The notes: a model not told the origin generated them from the sequence alone. A stretch of DNA of 64,000 nt from Inia geoffrensis (GCA_036417435.1 CM070901.1:163390044-163454043); one strand, 5' to 3'; numbered from the stretch's first letter, positions 1 through 12,680 are shown. Made by a program: numbers and translations.

Positions 1-919
1 TGGTTCAAGGAACCCTCCCCAGGATGATCCATTTGAAGCCTGGGGAAGATCCCCTGGATGACATCAAGGTGGGCAAGACGCTGCAGAGCCCCCTCCAAGG
101 GAGAGATGGGGATTGGTAGGGATGGAGAAAAAGCCAAGTCAGATGCCCCAGTCCAGGGAGGGATGCATGTGTGGGCACAGAGGGTGCCCACCAATAAACA
201 CCGAAGGTCTCTGAAGGCCCTGCTGTCCAGCTTTGCTAGTGTGGGGAGGGGGCCAATCCCACCTGGAGAACCCCTTGCCAGGGAAGGTGCCATCTCCAGA
301 AGCCCCTATTCAAACAGCAGTGTTTGCCAATGATTGGCTTTTTATATATCTGCCAGGTACTTCACTAACCTGTTCCCATGAGATCCCCCTATTTTATCTG
401 GGAGAGGTGAAGTGACTACTTGCGATCACACAGCCAGTGGCAAGGCCAGGACTTGAAGGCAGCACTCCCCGTGTCCTGAGAGGGCAAGAAAGAGCCGATG
501 GAGGCGTTTGGTGGGAAGGCTAAGATTCTGGCTGATTGGGGCCAGGAATCTGGAAGGCGCAGGCTTCTTGGAGAAGGAAAGATGGTGTCTGGCGCCACCT
601 TGCGGTCACAGAGCCGCTGGGGTGGCGTAGAGCTCAGCCGCCCAGGCTGCCGAAGGGGACCTGCACCAGGAGCTGAACCTGTCATAGGGGGGCTGCTTTG
701 GGCGCATGGGGGTCAGCTCTGAGGCAGGGGGTTGTGGTGTTCCTCTCAGTGCCTTTCAGAGGATTAAAAGAGATCATCTTTACGCCTGTAAAGACCCTCC
801 ACAGCCTTTCATCTATCTTTACAGTTGGGTAAACTCAGGACCCAGTGAGCAGGTCTAGGATTCTGGGGCCTAAAGATTATTTATTTGGAGGCCTCTCTAA
901 AAAAAAAAAATGTAAAGTT
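1..919. other. No gene seen; unique sequence with MIR traces
   Basis: No exon or known gene recognised. A MIR-like antisense stretch at about 350-450 reads GAGGTGAAGTGACTACTTGC, then CACACAGCCAGTGGC. A poly-A run sits at about 898-910. Short open frames here have no recognisable product. Confidence 0.5.
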
Positions 920-932
920 AAGAATAAAAAAT

Positions 933-1139
933 GGAGAACTATATTCAATATCCTATGATAAACCATAATAGAAAAGAATATTTTTAAAAAGAATATACTA
1001 ATATATATCAAGATATGTATAACTGAATCACTTTTCTGTACAGCAGAAATTAACACAACATTGTAAATCAACTATACTTCAATTAAAAAATTGATTACAA
1101 AAAATATATACCATGCAAAACAACACCAAAATAACAAAA
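933..1139 (+). mobile_element. 5'-truncated L1, 3' UTR only
   Basis: Matches the L1 3' end seen at 44708-44850: the TTCAATATCCT motif, the CATAATAGAAAAGAATAT motif and the CAACATTGTAAATCAACTAT motif. It is flanked by a perfect 13-bp duplication (AAGAATAAAAAAT at 920-932 and 1140-1152), so this roughly 200-bp piece is a complete insertion. Its A-rich tail is irregular and contains non-A sequence. Confidence 0.8.
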
Positions 1140-1474
1140 AAGAATAAAAAATACCTGTAGCCACTCAAGGTCAGAGGACACAAGTGGGAAGGACGGAAAG
1201 TCAGAGTGGAAAGATGCAGTGGTCTCAACCAACTGAAGTTCATGTAATTCTTTTTTTTTTTGAATTTTATTTTTTATTTTTTTTATAAAGCAGGTTCTTA
1301 TTAGTTATCCATTTTATACATATTAGTGTATACAGGTCAATCCTGATCTCCCAATTCATCACACCACCACCACCCACCCACCCCGCAGCTTTCCCCCCTT
1401 GGTGTCTATACGTTTGCTCTCCACATCTGTGTCTCTATTTCTGCCCTGCAACCCAGTTCATCTGTACCATTTTT

Positions 1475-4400
1475 CTAGGTTCTACATATATGCATTAATA
1501 TACAAGATTTGTCTTTCTCTTTCTGACTTACTTCACTCTGTATGACAGTCTCTAGACTCATCCACGTCTCTACAAATAACCCAATTTCGCTCCTTTTGAT
1601 GGCTGAGTAATATTCCATTATGTATATGTACCACATCTTCTTTATCCATTCGTCTGTCAATGGGCATTTAGGTTGCTTCCATGACCTGGTGATTGTAAAC
1701 AGTGCTGCAATAAACAGTGGGGTGCATGTGTCTTTTTGAATTATGGTCTTCTCTGGGTATATGCCCAGTAGTGGGATTGCTGGGTCATATGGTAATTCTA
1801 TTTTTAGTTCTTTAAGGAACCTCCATACCGTTCTCCATAGTGGCTGTATCAATTTACATTCCCACCAACAGTGCAAGAGGGTTCCCGGTTCTCCACATCC
1901 TCTCCAGCATTTGTTGTTTCTAGATTTTCTGATGATGCCCATTCTAACTGGTGTGAGGTGATACCTCATTGTAGTTTTGATTTGCATTTCTCTAATAACT
2001 AGTGATGTTGAGCAGCTTTTCATGTTCTTCTTGGCCATCTGTATGTCTTTGGAGAAATGTTTATTTAGGTCTTCTTCCATTTTTGGATTGGGTTGTTTGT
2101 TTTTTTAATATTGAGCTGCATGAGCTGTTTATATATTTTGGAGATTAATCCTTTGTCCATTGATTCGTTTGCAAATATTTTCTCCCATTCTGAGGGTTGT
2201 CTTTTCGTCTTGTTTGTAGTTTCCTTTGCTGTGCAAAAGATTTTAAGTTTCAATAGGTCCTATTTGTTTATTTTTGTTTTTATTTCCATTACTCTAGGAG
2301 ATGGATCAAAGATCTTGCTGTGATTTATGTCATAGAGTGTTCTTGCTATGTTTTCCTCTAAGAGTTTTATAGTGTCCAGTCTTACATTTAGGTCTCTAAT
2401 CCATTTTGAGTTTATTTTTGTGTATGGTGTTAGGGAGTATTCTAATTTCATTCTTTTACATGTAGCTGTCCAGTTTTCCCAGCACCACTTATTGAAGAGA
2501 CTGTCTTTTCTCCATTGTATATCCTTGCCTCCTTTGTCATAGATTAACCATAGTTAACCATAGGTGCATGGGTTTATCTCTGGGCTTTCTATCCTGTTCC
2601 ACTGGTCTATATTTCTGTTCTTGTGCCAGTACCATATTGTATTGATTATTGTAGCTTTGTACTACAGTCTGAAGTCAGGGAGTCTGATTCCTCCAGCTCC
2701 AACTTTTTCCCTCAATATTGCTTTGGCTCTTCGGGGTCTTTTTTGTCTCCATACAAATTTTACGATTTTTTGTTCTAGTTCCATAAAAAATGCTATTGGT
2801 AATTTGATAGGGATTGCATTGAATCTGTAGATTGCTTTGGGTAGTATAGTCATTTTCACAATATTGATTCTTCCAATCCAAGAACATGGTACATCTCTCC
2901 ATCTGTTTTGTATCATCTTTAATTACTTTCATCAGTGTCTTATAGTTTTCTGCATACAGGTCTTTTGTCTCCTTAGGTAGGTTTATTCCTAGGTATTTTA
3001 TTCTTTTGTTGCAATGGTAAATGGGAGTGTTTCCTTAATTTCTCTTTCAGATTTTTCATCATTAGTGTATAGGATTGCAAGAGATTTCTTTGCATTAACT
3101 TTGCATCCTGCAACTTTACCAGATTCATTGATTAGCTCTAGTAGTTTTCTGGTGGCATCTTTAGGATTCTCTATGTATAGTATCATGTCATCTGCAAACA
3201 GTGACAGGTTGACTTCTTCTTTTCCAACTTGTATTCCTTTTATTTCTTTTTCTTCTCTGATTCCCGTGGGTAGGACTTTCAAAATTATGTTGAATAATAG
3301 TGGTGAGAGTGGACATCCTTGTCTTGTTCCTGATCTTAGAGGAAATACTTTCAGTTTTTCACCATTGGGAATGATGTTTGCTGTGGGTTTGTCATATATG
3401 GCCTTTATTATGTTGAGGTAGGTTCCCTCTATGCCCATTTTCTGGAGAGTTTTTATCATAAATGGGTGTTGAATTTTGTCCAAAGCTTTTTCTGCATCTA
3501 TTGAGATGATCATATGGTTTTTATTCTTCAACTTGTTAATATGGTGTATCACATTGATTTGCATATATTGAAGAATTCTTGCATCCCTGGGATAAATCCC
3601 ACTTGATCATGGGGGTGTTGATCACTTAACATCCTTTTAATGTGTTGTTGGATTCTGTTTGCTAGTATTTTGTTGAGGACTTTTGCGTCTATACTCATCA
3701 GTGATATTGGTCTGTAATTTTCTTTTTTTGCAGTATCTTTGTCTGGTTTTGGTATCAGGGTGATGGTGGCCTCATAGAATGAGTTTGGGAGTGTTCCTTC
3801 CTCTGCAATTTTTGGGAAGAGTTTGAGAAGGATGGGTGTTAGCTCTTCTCTAAATGTTTGATAGAATTCACCTGTGAAGCCATCTGGTCCTGGACTTTTG
3901 TTTGTTGGAAGATTTTTAATCAGTTTCAATTTCATTACCTGTGATTGGTCTGTACATATTTTCTGTTTCTTCCTGGTTCAGTCTGGGAAGGCTATACCTT
4001 TCTAAGAATTTGTCCATTTCTTCCAGGTTGTCCATTTTTTTGGCATAGAGTTACTTGTAGTAGTTTCTTAGGATGCTTTGTATTTCTGCAGTGTCTGTTG
4101 TAACTTCTTTTTCATTTCTAATTTTATTGATTGATTCCTCTCCCTCTTTTTCTTGATGAGTCTGGTTAATGGTTTATCAATTTTGTTTACCTTCTCAAAG
4201 AACCAGCTTTTAGTTTTATTGATCTTTGCTATTGTTTTCTTTGTTTCTATTTCATTTCTTTCTGCTCTGATCTTTATGATTTCTTTCCTTCTACTAACTT
4301 TGGGTTTTATTTGTTCTTCTTTCTCTAGTTCCTTTAGGTGTAAGGTTAGATTGTTTATTTGAGAGTTTTCTTGTTTCTTGAGGTAGGCTTGTATTGCTAT

Positions 4401-5290
4401 AAACTTCCCTCTTAGAACTGCTTTTGCTGCATCCCATAGGTTTTGGATTGTTGTGTTTTCATTGCCATTTGTCTCTAGGTATTTTCTTATTTCCTCTTTG
4501 AGTTCTTCATTGATCTCTTGGTTATTTAGTAACGTATTTTTTAGCCTCCATGTGTTTGTGTTTTTTATGTTTGTTTCCCTGTAATTGATTTCTAATCTCA
4601 TAGAAATCAATCACAGAGAAATTTTTGTGGTCAGGAAAGATGCTTGACATGATTTCAATTTTCTTAAATTTACTGAGGCTTGATTTGTGACCCAAGATGT
4701 GATCTATCCTGGAGAATGTTCCATGCGCACTTGAGAAGAAAGTGTAATCTGCTGTTTTTGGATGGAATGTCCTATAAATATCAATTAAATCTATCTGGTC
4801 TACTGTGTCATTTAAAGCTTCTGTTTCCTTATTAATTTTCTGTTTGGATGGTCTGTCCATTGGTGTAAGTGAGGTGTTAAAGTCCCCCACTATTATTGTG
4901 TTACTGTCAATTTCCTATTTTATAGCTGTTAGCAGTTGCCTTATATATTGAGGTGCTCCTATGTTGGGTGCATATAAATTTATAATTGTTATATCTTCTT
5001 CTTGGATTGATCCCTTGATCATTATGTCATGTCCTTCCTTGTCTCTTGTAACATTCTTTATTTTGAAGTCTATTTTATGTGATATGAGTATTGCTACTCC
5101 AGCTTTCTTTTGATTTCCATTTGCATGGAATATCTTTTTCCATCCCCTCACTTTCAGTCTGAATGTGTCCCTAGATTGGAAGTGGGTCTCTTGTAGTCAG
5201 CATATATATGGGTCTTGTTTTTTTATCCATTCAGCAAGCCTGTGTCTTTTGGTTGGAGCATTTAATCCATTCACGTTTAAGGTAATCATT
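1475..5290 (-). pseudogene. L1 ORF2 remnant (endonuclease / reverse transcriptase)
   Basis: The L1 ORF2 protein nicks DNA and reverse-transcribes L1 RNA at the nick. Endonuclease pieces lie at 5151-4915 (IINLYAPN) and 4890-4522 (MGDFNT, then SRIDHILGHK). Reverse-transcriptase pieces lie at 3935-3549 ([19 protein letters not shown]) and 3564-2998 ([14 protein letters not shown] and the FADDMILY catalytic motif). The C-terminal Cys-rich domain is at 2080-1475 ([18 protein letters not shown]). The pieces are in different frames with stops between them, so the gene is dead. Confidence 0.92.
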
Positions 5291-5299
5291 GATATGTAT

Positions 5300-6294
5300 G
5301 CTCCTATGACCATTTTCTTAATTGCTTTGGGTTTGTTTCTGTAGGTCCTTTTCTTCTCTTGTGTTTCCCACTTAGAGACGTTCCTTTAGCATTTGTTGTA
5401 GAGCTGGTTTGGTGGTGCTGAATTCTCTTAGCTTTTGCTTGTGTGTAAAGCTTTTGATTTCTTGATAGAATTTGAATGAGATCCTTGCCGGGTAATATTG
5501 GTTGTAGGTTCTTCCCTTTCATCACTTTAAGTATATCCTGCCACTTCCTTCTGGCTTGTAGAGTTTCTGCTGAGAAATCAGCTGTTAACCTTATGGGAGG
5601 TCCCTTGTATGTTATTTGTCATTTTTCCCTTGCTGCTTTCAATAATTTTTCTTGGCCTTTAATTTTTGCCAATTTGATTACTATGTGTCTCAGCGTGTTT
5701 CTCCTTGGGTTTATCCTGTATGGGACTCTGCGTTTCCTGGACTTGGGTGGCTATTTCCTGTCCCATGTTAGGGAAGTTTTTGTCTATAATCTCTTCAAAT
5801 ATTTTCTCGGGTCCTTTCTCTCTCTCTTCTCCTTCTGGGACCCCTATAATGTGAATGTTGTTGCGTTTAATGTTGTCCCAGAGGTCTCTTAGGCTGTCTT
5901 CATTTCTTTTCATTCTTTTTTCTTTATTCTGTTCCACAGCAGTGAATTCCACCATTCTGTCTTCCAGGTCACTTATCTGTTCTTCTGCCTCCATTATTCT
6001 GCTATTGATTCCTTCTAGAGCAGTTTTCATTTCAGTTACTGTATTGTTCATCTCTGTTTGTTTGTTCTTTAATTCTTCTAGGTGTTTGTTCTTTAATTCT
6101 TCTAGGTCTTTGTTGAACATTTCTTGCATCTTCTCGATCTTTGCCTCCATTCTTTTTCCAAGGTCCTGGATCATCTTCACTATCATTATTCAGAATTCTT
6201 TTTCTGGAAGGTTGCCTATCTCCACTTCATTTAGTTGTTTTTCTGGGGTTTTATCTTGTTCCTTCATCTGGTACATAGCCCTCTGCCTTTTCAT
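5300..6294 (-). pseudogene. L1 ORF1 remnant (RNA-binding chaperone)
   Basis: The L1 ORF1 protein is a trimeric nucleic-acid chaperone. The family start is the ATG at 6294, but the frame meets a stop near 6190. The longest open piece, 6186-5659, has the coiled coil (EELKNK heptads, then SRIMEAEEQISDLEDRM) and the RRM start (NIHIIGVPEGEE). The C-terminal domain lies in another frame at 5525-5304, so at least one frameshift separates them. A 24-bp direct duplication (6061-6084, 6085-6108) repeats eight coiled-coil residues. Confidence 0.85.
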
Positions 6295-6390
6295 CTTGTC
6301 TATCTTTCTGTGAATGTGGTTTTTGTTCCACAGCCTGCAGGATTGTAGTCCTTCTTGCTTCTGCTGTCTGCCCTCTTGTGGATGAGGCTA

Positions 6391-7165
6391 TCTGAAATTC
6401 ATGGATTTTACTTTTGCCAATTTTACGGACACATATGACCTTGTGAACACAAGGCCATTGTCCTTCCTAGGGCCTATGCAAGTGTGAGGCCTTGACTGAC
6501 AAATAAACCCCATGGTGAGTCCACCCCTAGGCCTGGTAAGGTCAAGTATGAAGTGCCCATGGGAGATTTGGGAATTCTGGAGCCAGAGCAGGATCTGGGT
6601 TCATGTCTCCCAGCCAACCCCCTCCATTCCCAACCCCACTCCCGTGTCTCATAGGCAGGCTTTCACCCAGATCTTCCAGAGCTTCCTACCTGTAACTAAG
6701 CCCATACTCAATGTACCTTCTGTGCGGCCACCTACTAACAGTTAGGTTGCTCCAGCCAGGACTGCTCAGGGATCCTCTGTTCCATCAGTTGAATCCTCCT
6801 TTGCTTTCCAGGCTTGGAGGTCCAAGCCCATAAGCCCCAGGAAGCCTTCTCTGCCTGCCCTTGCCACCCCAGACAGTGCCAGCACTGTGCTTGGCACCAA
6901 GGCCTTTGGTCAGTACAGAGTTGTTGTCTGAGTCCCTGCAATGCTGTCAGTCGGATATCACCCACGTGTGGTCAGTCTAGATGGACACATCCTAAGCCCC
7001 TCCTCTTACAGCCAGGCTGGGGCATGGAGGGTGGGAGGCAGAGAGAGAGAGGACTCAGACACAGAGACAACACCTCTGACATACGGGTCACTACCGTAAC
7101 GGGGGGCTTACATTGTTTTGCAGGGATTTGGAGTCAGCTCCTGTCCAGTGCAAGCTAGCTAAGAC
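6391..7165. other. No gene seen
   Basis: Unique-looking, moderately GC-rich sequence between the L1 and an LTR. Open frames of about 75-115 codons show no recognisable domain. I see no repeat I can name here. Confidence 0.4.
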
Positions 7166-7552
7166 TGGTTGGGGCCACTGACCCTAAAACTGGGCCTGCA
7201 CAGGTGTCCGATGAATGACCTTTTGACATCAGAGGGCCAAAAACTCCACCTCAGATCATGCTAAGCACCTCCGTTGTTGAACATGCATCCTATAAAGAAG
7301 CCACGTCACTCAGATACACCTGTGCAGAACCCTGATTACCTCACTCTTTCCCTACCGCCAACCATCTTTCCACACACGTAAGACCCTGCTTCTTTATCCC
7401 CCACCCCTTGCCTTTGGGGAGGCAGATCTGAGATTTGTTCTCTTGTCTCCTCACTTGGCTGCCTTGTGAATAAACCCTTTCTCTGCTGCAAACTTCGGCA
7501 TCTCAGTGTCTGGCTTGCCATGTGTCAGGCAGACGAACCTCGATCGGTAACA
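7166..7552 (+). mobile_element. Probable solo retroviral-type LTR
   Basis: Has LTR layout: TATAAA at 7291-7296, AATAAA at 7469-7474, a pyrimidine-rich U5-like stretch and a terminal CGGTAACA. The 3' limit is good; the 5' limit is uncertain. There are no gag, pol or env frames beside it, so it is a solo LTR. The family is not identified. Confidence 0.6.
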
Positions 7553-7794
7553 CTAGGTCTGCCTGACTCAAGGTGTCAGGCTGTCTTTGCTCAACCTCAG
7601 TACTGGACCGTCCAGGCTGAACCATCCCTTCCCACCCCTGACCCACATCTCCTTCTGCTCTTATTCCGGATTCTCCATCCACTCAGTACAGCCAGGATGG
7701 TGAAGGGAAGCTCAAAGGGGTCCCAGGGGACCATGGGAGTGGAATAGCAAGGAAGGGGCCCTTTTGGAGCCCCACGCTGTACAAGGGGAAAGAC

Positions 7795-7890
7795 TGGGCT
7801 TTCATCTGTTTATTCACTGCTTATCCTCAGTCTGAGCACAGATCCTGTCACACTGTGCACAATAAATATTAGTTGAATGAATGAATTTGA
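7795..7890 (+). mobile_element. L2 3' end relic
   Basis: CACAATAAATATTAGTTGAA followed by TGAATGAATT resembles the 3' terminus and TGAA tail of L2. Confidence 0.5.
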
Positions 7891-8020
7891 GGCAGCAGCT
7901 CAGGGTAGGAGAACCTTCTTGGGTGGGGAAATCATCCCTCCAGGTTGACCTCATCCACCTCTGGGCGCTTCTCCTGGTCCTCTGGGGGTGGGGATCTGGG
8001 CTGGGTTTCCTACAGTTCTT

Positions 8021-8307
8021 CTTTTTAATATAAATTTATTTATATATTTATTTTTGGCTGCATTTGCTCTTCGTTGCTGCGCACAGGCTTTCTCTAGTTG
8101 CGGCGAGCGGGGGCTACGCTTCCTTGTGGTGCGCAGCTTCTCACTGCGGTGGCTTCTCGTTGTGGAGCACAGGCTTTAGGTGCGCGGGCTTCAGTAGTTG
8201 TGGCTCGCAGGCTCTAGAGTGCAGGCTCAGTAGTTGTGGCGCACAGACTTAGGTGCTCTGCTGCATTGGCAGGCGGATTCTTAACCACTGCGCCACCAGG
8301 GAAGCCC
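8021..8307 (-). mobile_element. CHR SINE (long form)
   Basis: The reverse complement reads from the CTTCCCTGGTGGCGCAGTGG head through the body to an ATAAAT-rich tail. It is flanked by a perfect 12-bp duplication CCTACAGTTCTT (8009-8020, 8308-8319). Confidence 0.95.
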
Positions 8308-8460
8308 CCTACAGTTCTTAGTAAATATTTTCAACTTTGCTGTGTCTTCCTTCTTTCTCTCTGGAGCAACATCCTGACTATCAGAGGAGGCTGCTGTGTG
8401 AGTTTGGCAAGTCACTTCCCCTCTCTGAGCCTCCAGCTCCTCATTTGTTAAAAATACTTT

Positions 8461-8780
8461 CGGACTTCCCTGGTGGCGCAGCGGTTAAGAATCTGCCTGC
8501 CAATGCAGGGGACACAGGTTCGAGCCCTGGTCCGGGAAGATCCCACATGCAGCAGAGCAACTAAGCCCATGTGCCACAACTACTGAGCCCACGTGTCACA
8601 ACTACTGAAGCTCGTGCGTCTAGAGCCCGTGCTCTGTAACAAGAGAAGCCACCGCAGTGAGAAGCCCACATACTGCAATGAAGAGTAGCCCCCACTCGCT
8701 GCAACTAGAGAAAGCCTGCGTGCAGCAACGAAGACCCAATGCAGCCAAAAATAATAAAGTAATTAAGTAAAAAAAATTTT
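8461..8780 (+). mobile_element. CHR SINE (long form)
   Basis: Head GGACTTCCCTGGTGGCGCAG, B box GGTTCGAGCCC, CACAACTACTGA modules and an A/T-rich tail after GCAGCCAAAAATAATAAA. The target duplication is not clear. Confidence 0.93.
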
Positions 8781-8784
8781 TTAA

Positions 8785-11318
8785 CTCACTTTCAAGGTTT
8801 TAAATTATTCAGTTGAAATATTTATTATGACTTTTCATGTGCCAGGCACTGGATAAGGCCCATAGATTTAAAGACTAAAGGTGGTAATAGCTTTAAAGGA
8901 CAGCAGTGCCTGACACATAGAGTGGTCAGTCAGTTATAGTTCTCCATGCTCACCCAGTATCTCCCAACAGAATGCCGCCCTCATTTAAGACCCTCTTTCA
9001 GAAACCAGTTCCAGTCCACAATTTCCAGGGATGAGAAGTCTGGGCCAGTGGATGAGCTGTGGATGGCAGAACAGGAGAAAGGAATAGGAACCAAATAAGG
9101 GTGCTAATGCTAGGCATGGCCAGTAGATGGAAGCAGCGTCCGTGAAATGAGCTTGTCCTCCTGCAGCCTCTCCTAAATTTCTCCCAGACCAGGCTGCATT
9201 CATACAGTGAACACATTAGTGTGAATAAGTGTGTGTCCTGGTGGGAGGTGTGTGTACGAAGAAGTGCGTGTGCATGTGTATGTCAACAATACGTGTACAG
9301 GTGCCAGGAGTGAGTCTGGGTGAGAGAACAGAACGTACCCAGCAGTGTGAAGGAGTGTGGTGGGAGGAGGTTTGTGCACCCGGTCAGGTATGTGTACGTG
9401 TTGCCTCCCGGTCAGTGTAGGTCTATTTGCATGTGGCTGTGTGGTGTGTATGGACCCCTCCTGAACCCGCAGAGCAGCCTCTTAACCTTTTGGGTCCTGG
9501 AGACCTGGGCACCCAATGAATCCCGTGGCAAAGCACGTACTTGACACAGAGTGCATACCCCATTTCAGAGGGTTCTGGAATCACTGTGAACCTCCTGGGG
9601 GTTCCCCTGGGTAAGGGAGTGCATCCAAATGTTAATAGAATGGAGAACTGCGGATGACGTTTTGCCCCTTCTTTTCAAGCTTATCCTCAGTTTCTATAAT
9701 GAGAATTTTATAATGACCATAAACATCACTGAAGGAAAAAAACCCCGTGTTCCCTTCCACCAGTCTTTCCTTCCCTCTCCTCCCAGCCCCTTAGGAAGCA
9801 GCTGGGTTCCCCTATGTCTGGACGAGCTGTAGGGCCCAGCAGCTTGCTGAGAGAGGGCAGGTCTTGCTCAGCATGGGGGTGCTCTGATAGCAGCTGCAGG
9901 ATACGCAGGCAGAGCCAAGGGTCAGCACAGTGCAGTCAGAGAAGGCTTCCTGGAGGCAGTGGAAGCGGCACTGACTTGGAAGTGTGAAGAAGGTGGCACC
10001 TGACAGAAGTCTGCCCATCCCGCCCCATTTCTCTGAGAACCGCCTGCCCTTGGGCTGGGCCTCAGCAGTCCCCTTCCAGTAGAGGGTCCCCCTCTCTCTC
10101 CAAGGGATTTTGAGGGGCAGGCAGGAAAGATTGAACTTAGACTCCTAGCATCCTCTATTGGGAAGGAGCACGAGAGGTCATCTGGATTTTTCAGGCAACT
10201 GGAAGCTACTGAAAGTTAAAAGCAGAGTGTGTTTCCCCATTAATAATAAGGTGCCCTCATTACATGCACAGCTGTTATCTTGTTGGGTCCTCAAGAGAAT
10301 CCTGGCAAGTTAGTTACAGTAATTGCTACCCTATTTTACAAAAGAGGAAAGTGATGCCCAGAGTGGTCCTGCAGATGTGCTTTTTCTCAGGGCAACTCCA
10401 GAGGTGAATTTAAAAATCTCGACGGTGCACATACTCACATAAACGCCTAATGCTCTGGCACCTGCTTCCCTCTCCCCACTCCCCTCCTCTCCCTCCCCTC
10501 CCCGCCTCACCTTCAGAGCTGCTCTTCCCAGTCCCAGTGGGAGTTGGCTCTGGGCAGAGCTGCGGAGCCTCTGGGAGGTCTGGACTTGAGCCGCTCCCTG
10601 AGTAGAGTGAGGCCAAGCAGTCAAGGCCCCTCCCTACCCCACCCCCCAGCCCGGTAGCCCTGCCTCCACCGCTGCCCACACAGTCTGCAGCTGGGGGTGG
10701 GGTGAGATCCCAGTCTGGGTCAGGGCACCCACCTGAGTTGGAGCTTTTCACCTTAACACAGCAGGGCCCAGGTGGGCAGTCCAGGGCTGGGGCTCGAAAG
10801 GGAGGTTGCCCCAGAGGGGAACAGGGGCTCTGTGCCCTGGTGCTCTCTTAAGGACCCAGTCACACATGGTGGGGAGGCACATCCTCGGCAGGAAATTCCC
10901 GTTACAGAGTTACTGAGTAACCAACCATCAGGGCGAGGAGACTTGGGGCATCTATGACCAAAGGAAGGGTCACGGTAGGGCAGGTGGGAGGAGGGTGGAA
11001 GCGGGGAGGAAGGTTAGTGGGAGCTCCAAGAGGCCTGTGGGCAGGGCTCTGGAGGACAAGGGCCTTAGATTAGGGGGTGGGCCACAGCGAAGGAGGAGCC
11101 AGTCTGGAGGGGTGGGGGTGGGAGACGCTCTAGGAAGTGGCTACAGCTGCCTGGTGTGTCTATCTCTCCCATCAGGTGGGGTTCTTAAGGACAGTGTAGC
11201 ATCTCCCTCTGAGACAGGTCCTGAGGGTAGGGCTACCCTCTCCACTCAGTGTGAGTGGGCAGATCTATGTCACCCCGCTGACTGGGTCCCCCTCATGAGC
11301 GGACCACAGAGGGTGAGC
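8785..11318. other. No gene seen; 3' flank of OPRD1
   Basis: Mostly unique sequence. A GT-rich degenerate stretch lies at about 9215-9430 and an antisense MIR at about 10230-10370. A pyrimidine tract at about 10465-10510 (CTTCCCTCTCCCCACTCCCC and on) could form a triplex or, on the minus strand, a G-quadruplex. The far end of a long OPRD1 3' UTR could reach into this region; I see no decisive poly-A site. Confidence 0.4.
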
Positions 11319-11335
11319 AAAAGAAACAGCCAGAG

Positions 11336-11533
11336 GGCTTCCCTGGTGGCTCAGTGGTTGAGAGTCCACCTGCCGATGCAGGGGATGCGGGTTCGTGCCC
11401 CGGTCCGGGAAGATCCCACATGCCGCGGAGCGGCTGGGCCGGTGAGCCATGGCCGCTGAGCCTGCGCGTCCGGAGCCTGTGCTCCGCAACGGGAGAGGCC
11501 ACAACAGTGAGAGGCCCGCGTGCCGCAAAGAAA
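11336..11533 (+). mobile_element. CHR-2-like SINE (short, younger form)
   Basis: Head GGCTTCCCTGGTGGCTCAGT, B box GGTTCGTGCCCC, GGAGCGGCTGGGCCGGTGAG and GTGCCGCAAAG tail. It has a 17-bp duplication with one mismatch (AAAAGAAACAGCCAGAG at 11319-11335 and its copy at 11534-11550). Confidence 0.95.
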
Positions 11534-11550
11534 AAAAGAAATAGCCAGAG

Positions 11551-12374
11551 ATGTGGACACTGAGAATAGGGCTCACTTTATTGGGAAAACAGAAGGTTGG
11601 GTCCTTGGTCCCAAAATGGGACCTGGGAGAGGCAAAAGCCAGGTGTTTGAGTCAAGTTCATTTTGACATGCCTGCCTCCGTCACCCCCAAAAGGCGGCAG
11701 CTCCAATTACAAACACCAGACCCCCAGGGGGTCTCTGGGTTTTCCCAGTCTCTGGGCAAATGCCCAGGGGATTTTACCAATAGATGTCTGCTTCTGGGAT
11801 GAAGGAACATGAGGGAAATGTCTCTTTCTCTCCCAAGATGGCAGCACACTCAGAACCCATCAATTCCTGCCTCTGCCCCTCCATTGTGCAGAGGCCCAGA
11901 GAGGGACAGAGCCCTGCCCAGGGGCACACAGTCAGCAAGCGGAGGATGGAGAGTCAAACCCACATGCCCTGTCTCCTGGCTTGGGACTCATTCCAAGAGG
12001 AGATTCTAGAAGATGAGCCCCATCAGATGGATGTCACCTGCACCAACACCCGCCAAGGGACCATCCCCATGACTCAAACATGCAAGCCAAAAGGCCCAGG
12101 CCAGTGCCACCCGGGGACCTTTCTTCCCTCCCAGGCTGTGCCTCAATCTCGGGTCCCTGGGCAGGCAGCCCCGGTGAGGACAAAAGGGGACAGCTATGTA
12201 GAAGGTACTTGGAGAGAAGACATCCTCTTGAAATTTGTTTCTCTGATGCATGCTGTCCCCGCTTCTGAAACTCAAGGAGATGGTTAAAAAGTAAAGTTCT
12301 TTGCTCCTGACCCACCTACAGCACTTAAGAGACAGGGGTCGGAGCAGGTATAAGGTGTCATGTTAGATGACATT
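11551..12374. other. No gene supported
   Basis: A 167-codon open frame (11784-12287) crosses this stretch but has no recognisable domain, and part of it (about 11885-11950) looks like antisense MIR (GAGGCCCAGAGAGGGACAG). A TTTATT at 11578-11583 gives AATAAA on the minus strand, a possible distal poly-A signal for OPRD1. Confidence 0.4.
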
Positions 12375-12680
12375 AAAAAGCTCCATTTGTTGAGCACTTA
12401 CTATGCACCAGGCATAGTGTTACCAAACCAGGTTCCTCTGCCTGACACTCCTTCATCTACTCCGTAGAATAATTGCCCTGTGCCAGTTGCGGTGTCAGTT
12501 GCCGAGAACACTTGTGTGACCCAAACAGACAGGTCCTTTACTCATAGCCTCTTTGTAAATCTTCACAACTTCTTACCAGATAGGCGTTGTCATCCACGAT
12601 GGACGAAATAGGCTCAAAGGGTGAAGTGACTTTCCCAAAGTCACACAGCAAAGACATGGCAGGCAGTCAAAACAAATCAC
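12375..12680 (-). mobile_element. MIR relic (antisense)
   Basis: Recognisable ends: TTGTTGAGCACTTACTATGC near 12388 and CCCAAAGTCACACAGCAAAG near 12634, with divergent sequence between. May be two overlapping relics. Confidence 0.55.

Larger units (their letters stand above)
1242..6390 (-). mobile_element. Near full-length L1 retrotransposon, inactive
   Basis: The minus-strand element reads from a truncated 5' end near 6390 to an oligo-A tail (T-run at about 1250-1280). It carries ORF1, then ORF2 with endonuclease, reverse transcriptase and Cys-rich C-terminus. Most or all of the 5' UTR promoter is missing. Several stops and frameshifts break both ORFs, so it cannot encode working proteins. 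Its 3' end faces the 3' end of the L1 scrap at 933-1139; these are independent insertions. Confidence 0.93.

Noticed and set aside
1242..6390. The large L1 as a potentially active source element
   Set aside because: Stops and frameshifts break ORF1 and ORF2, and the 5' UTR promoter is missing.
8463..8776. tRNA genes, because of clear Pol III A and B boxes
   Set aside because: The boxes belong to tRNA-derived SINEs. No copy folds as an intact tRNA with an acceptor stem and anticodon loop that I can see.
11784..12287. 167-codon plus-strand open frame as a possible novel gene
   Set aside because: Contains antisense MIR text, has no domain and no exon signals. Chance open frame.
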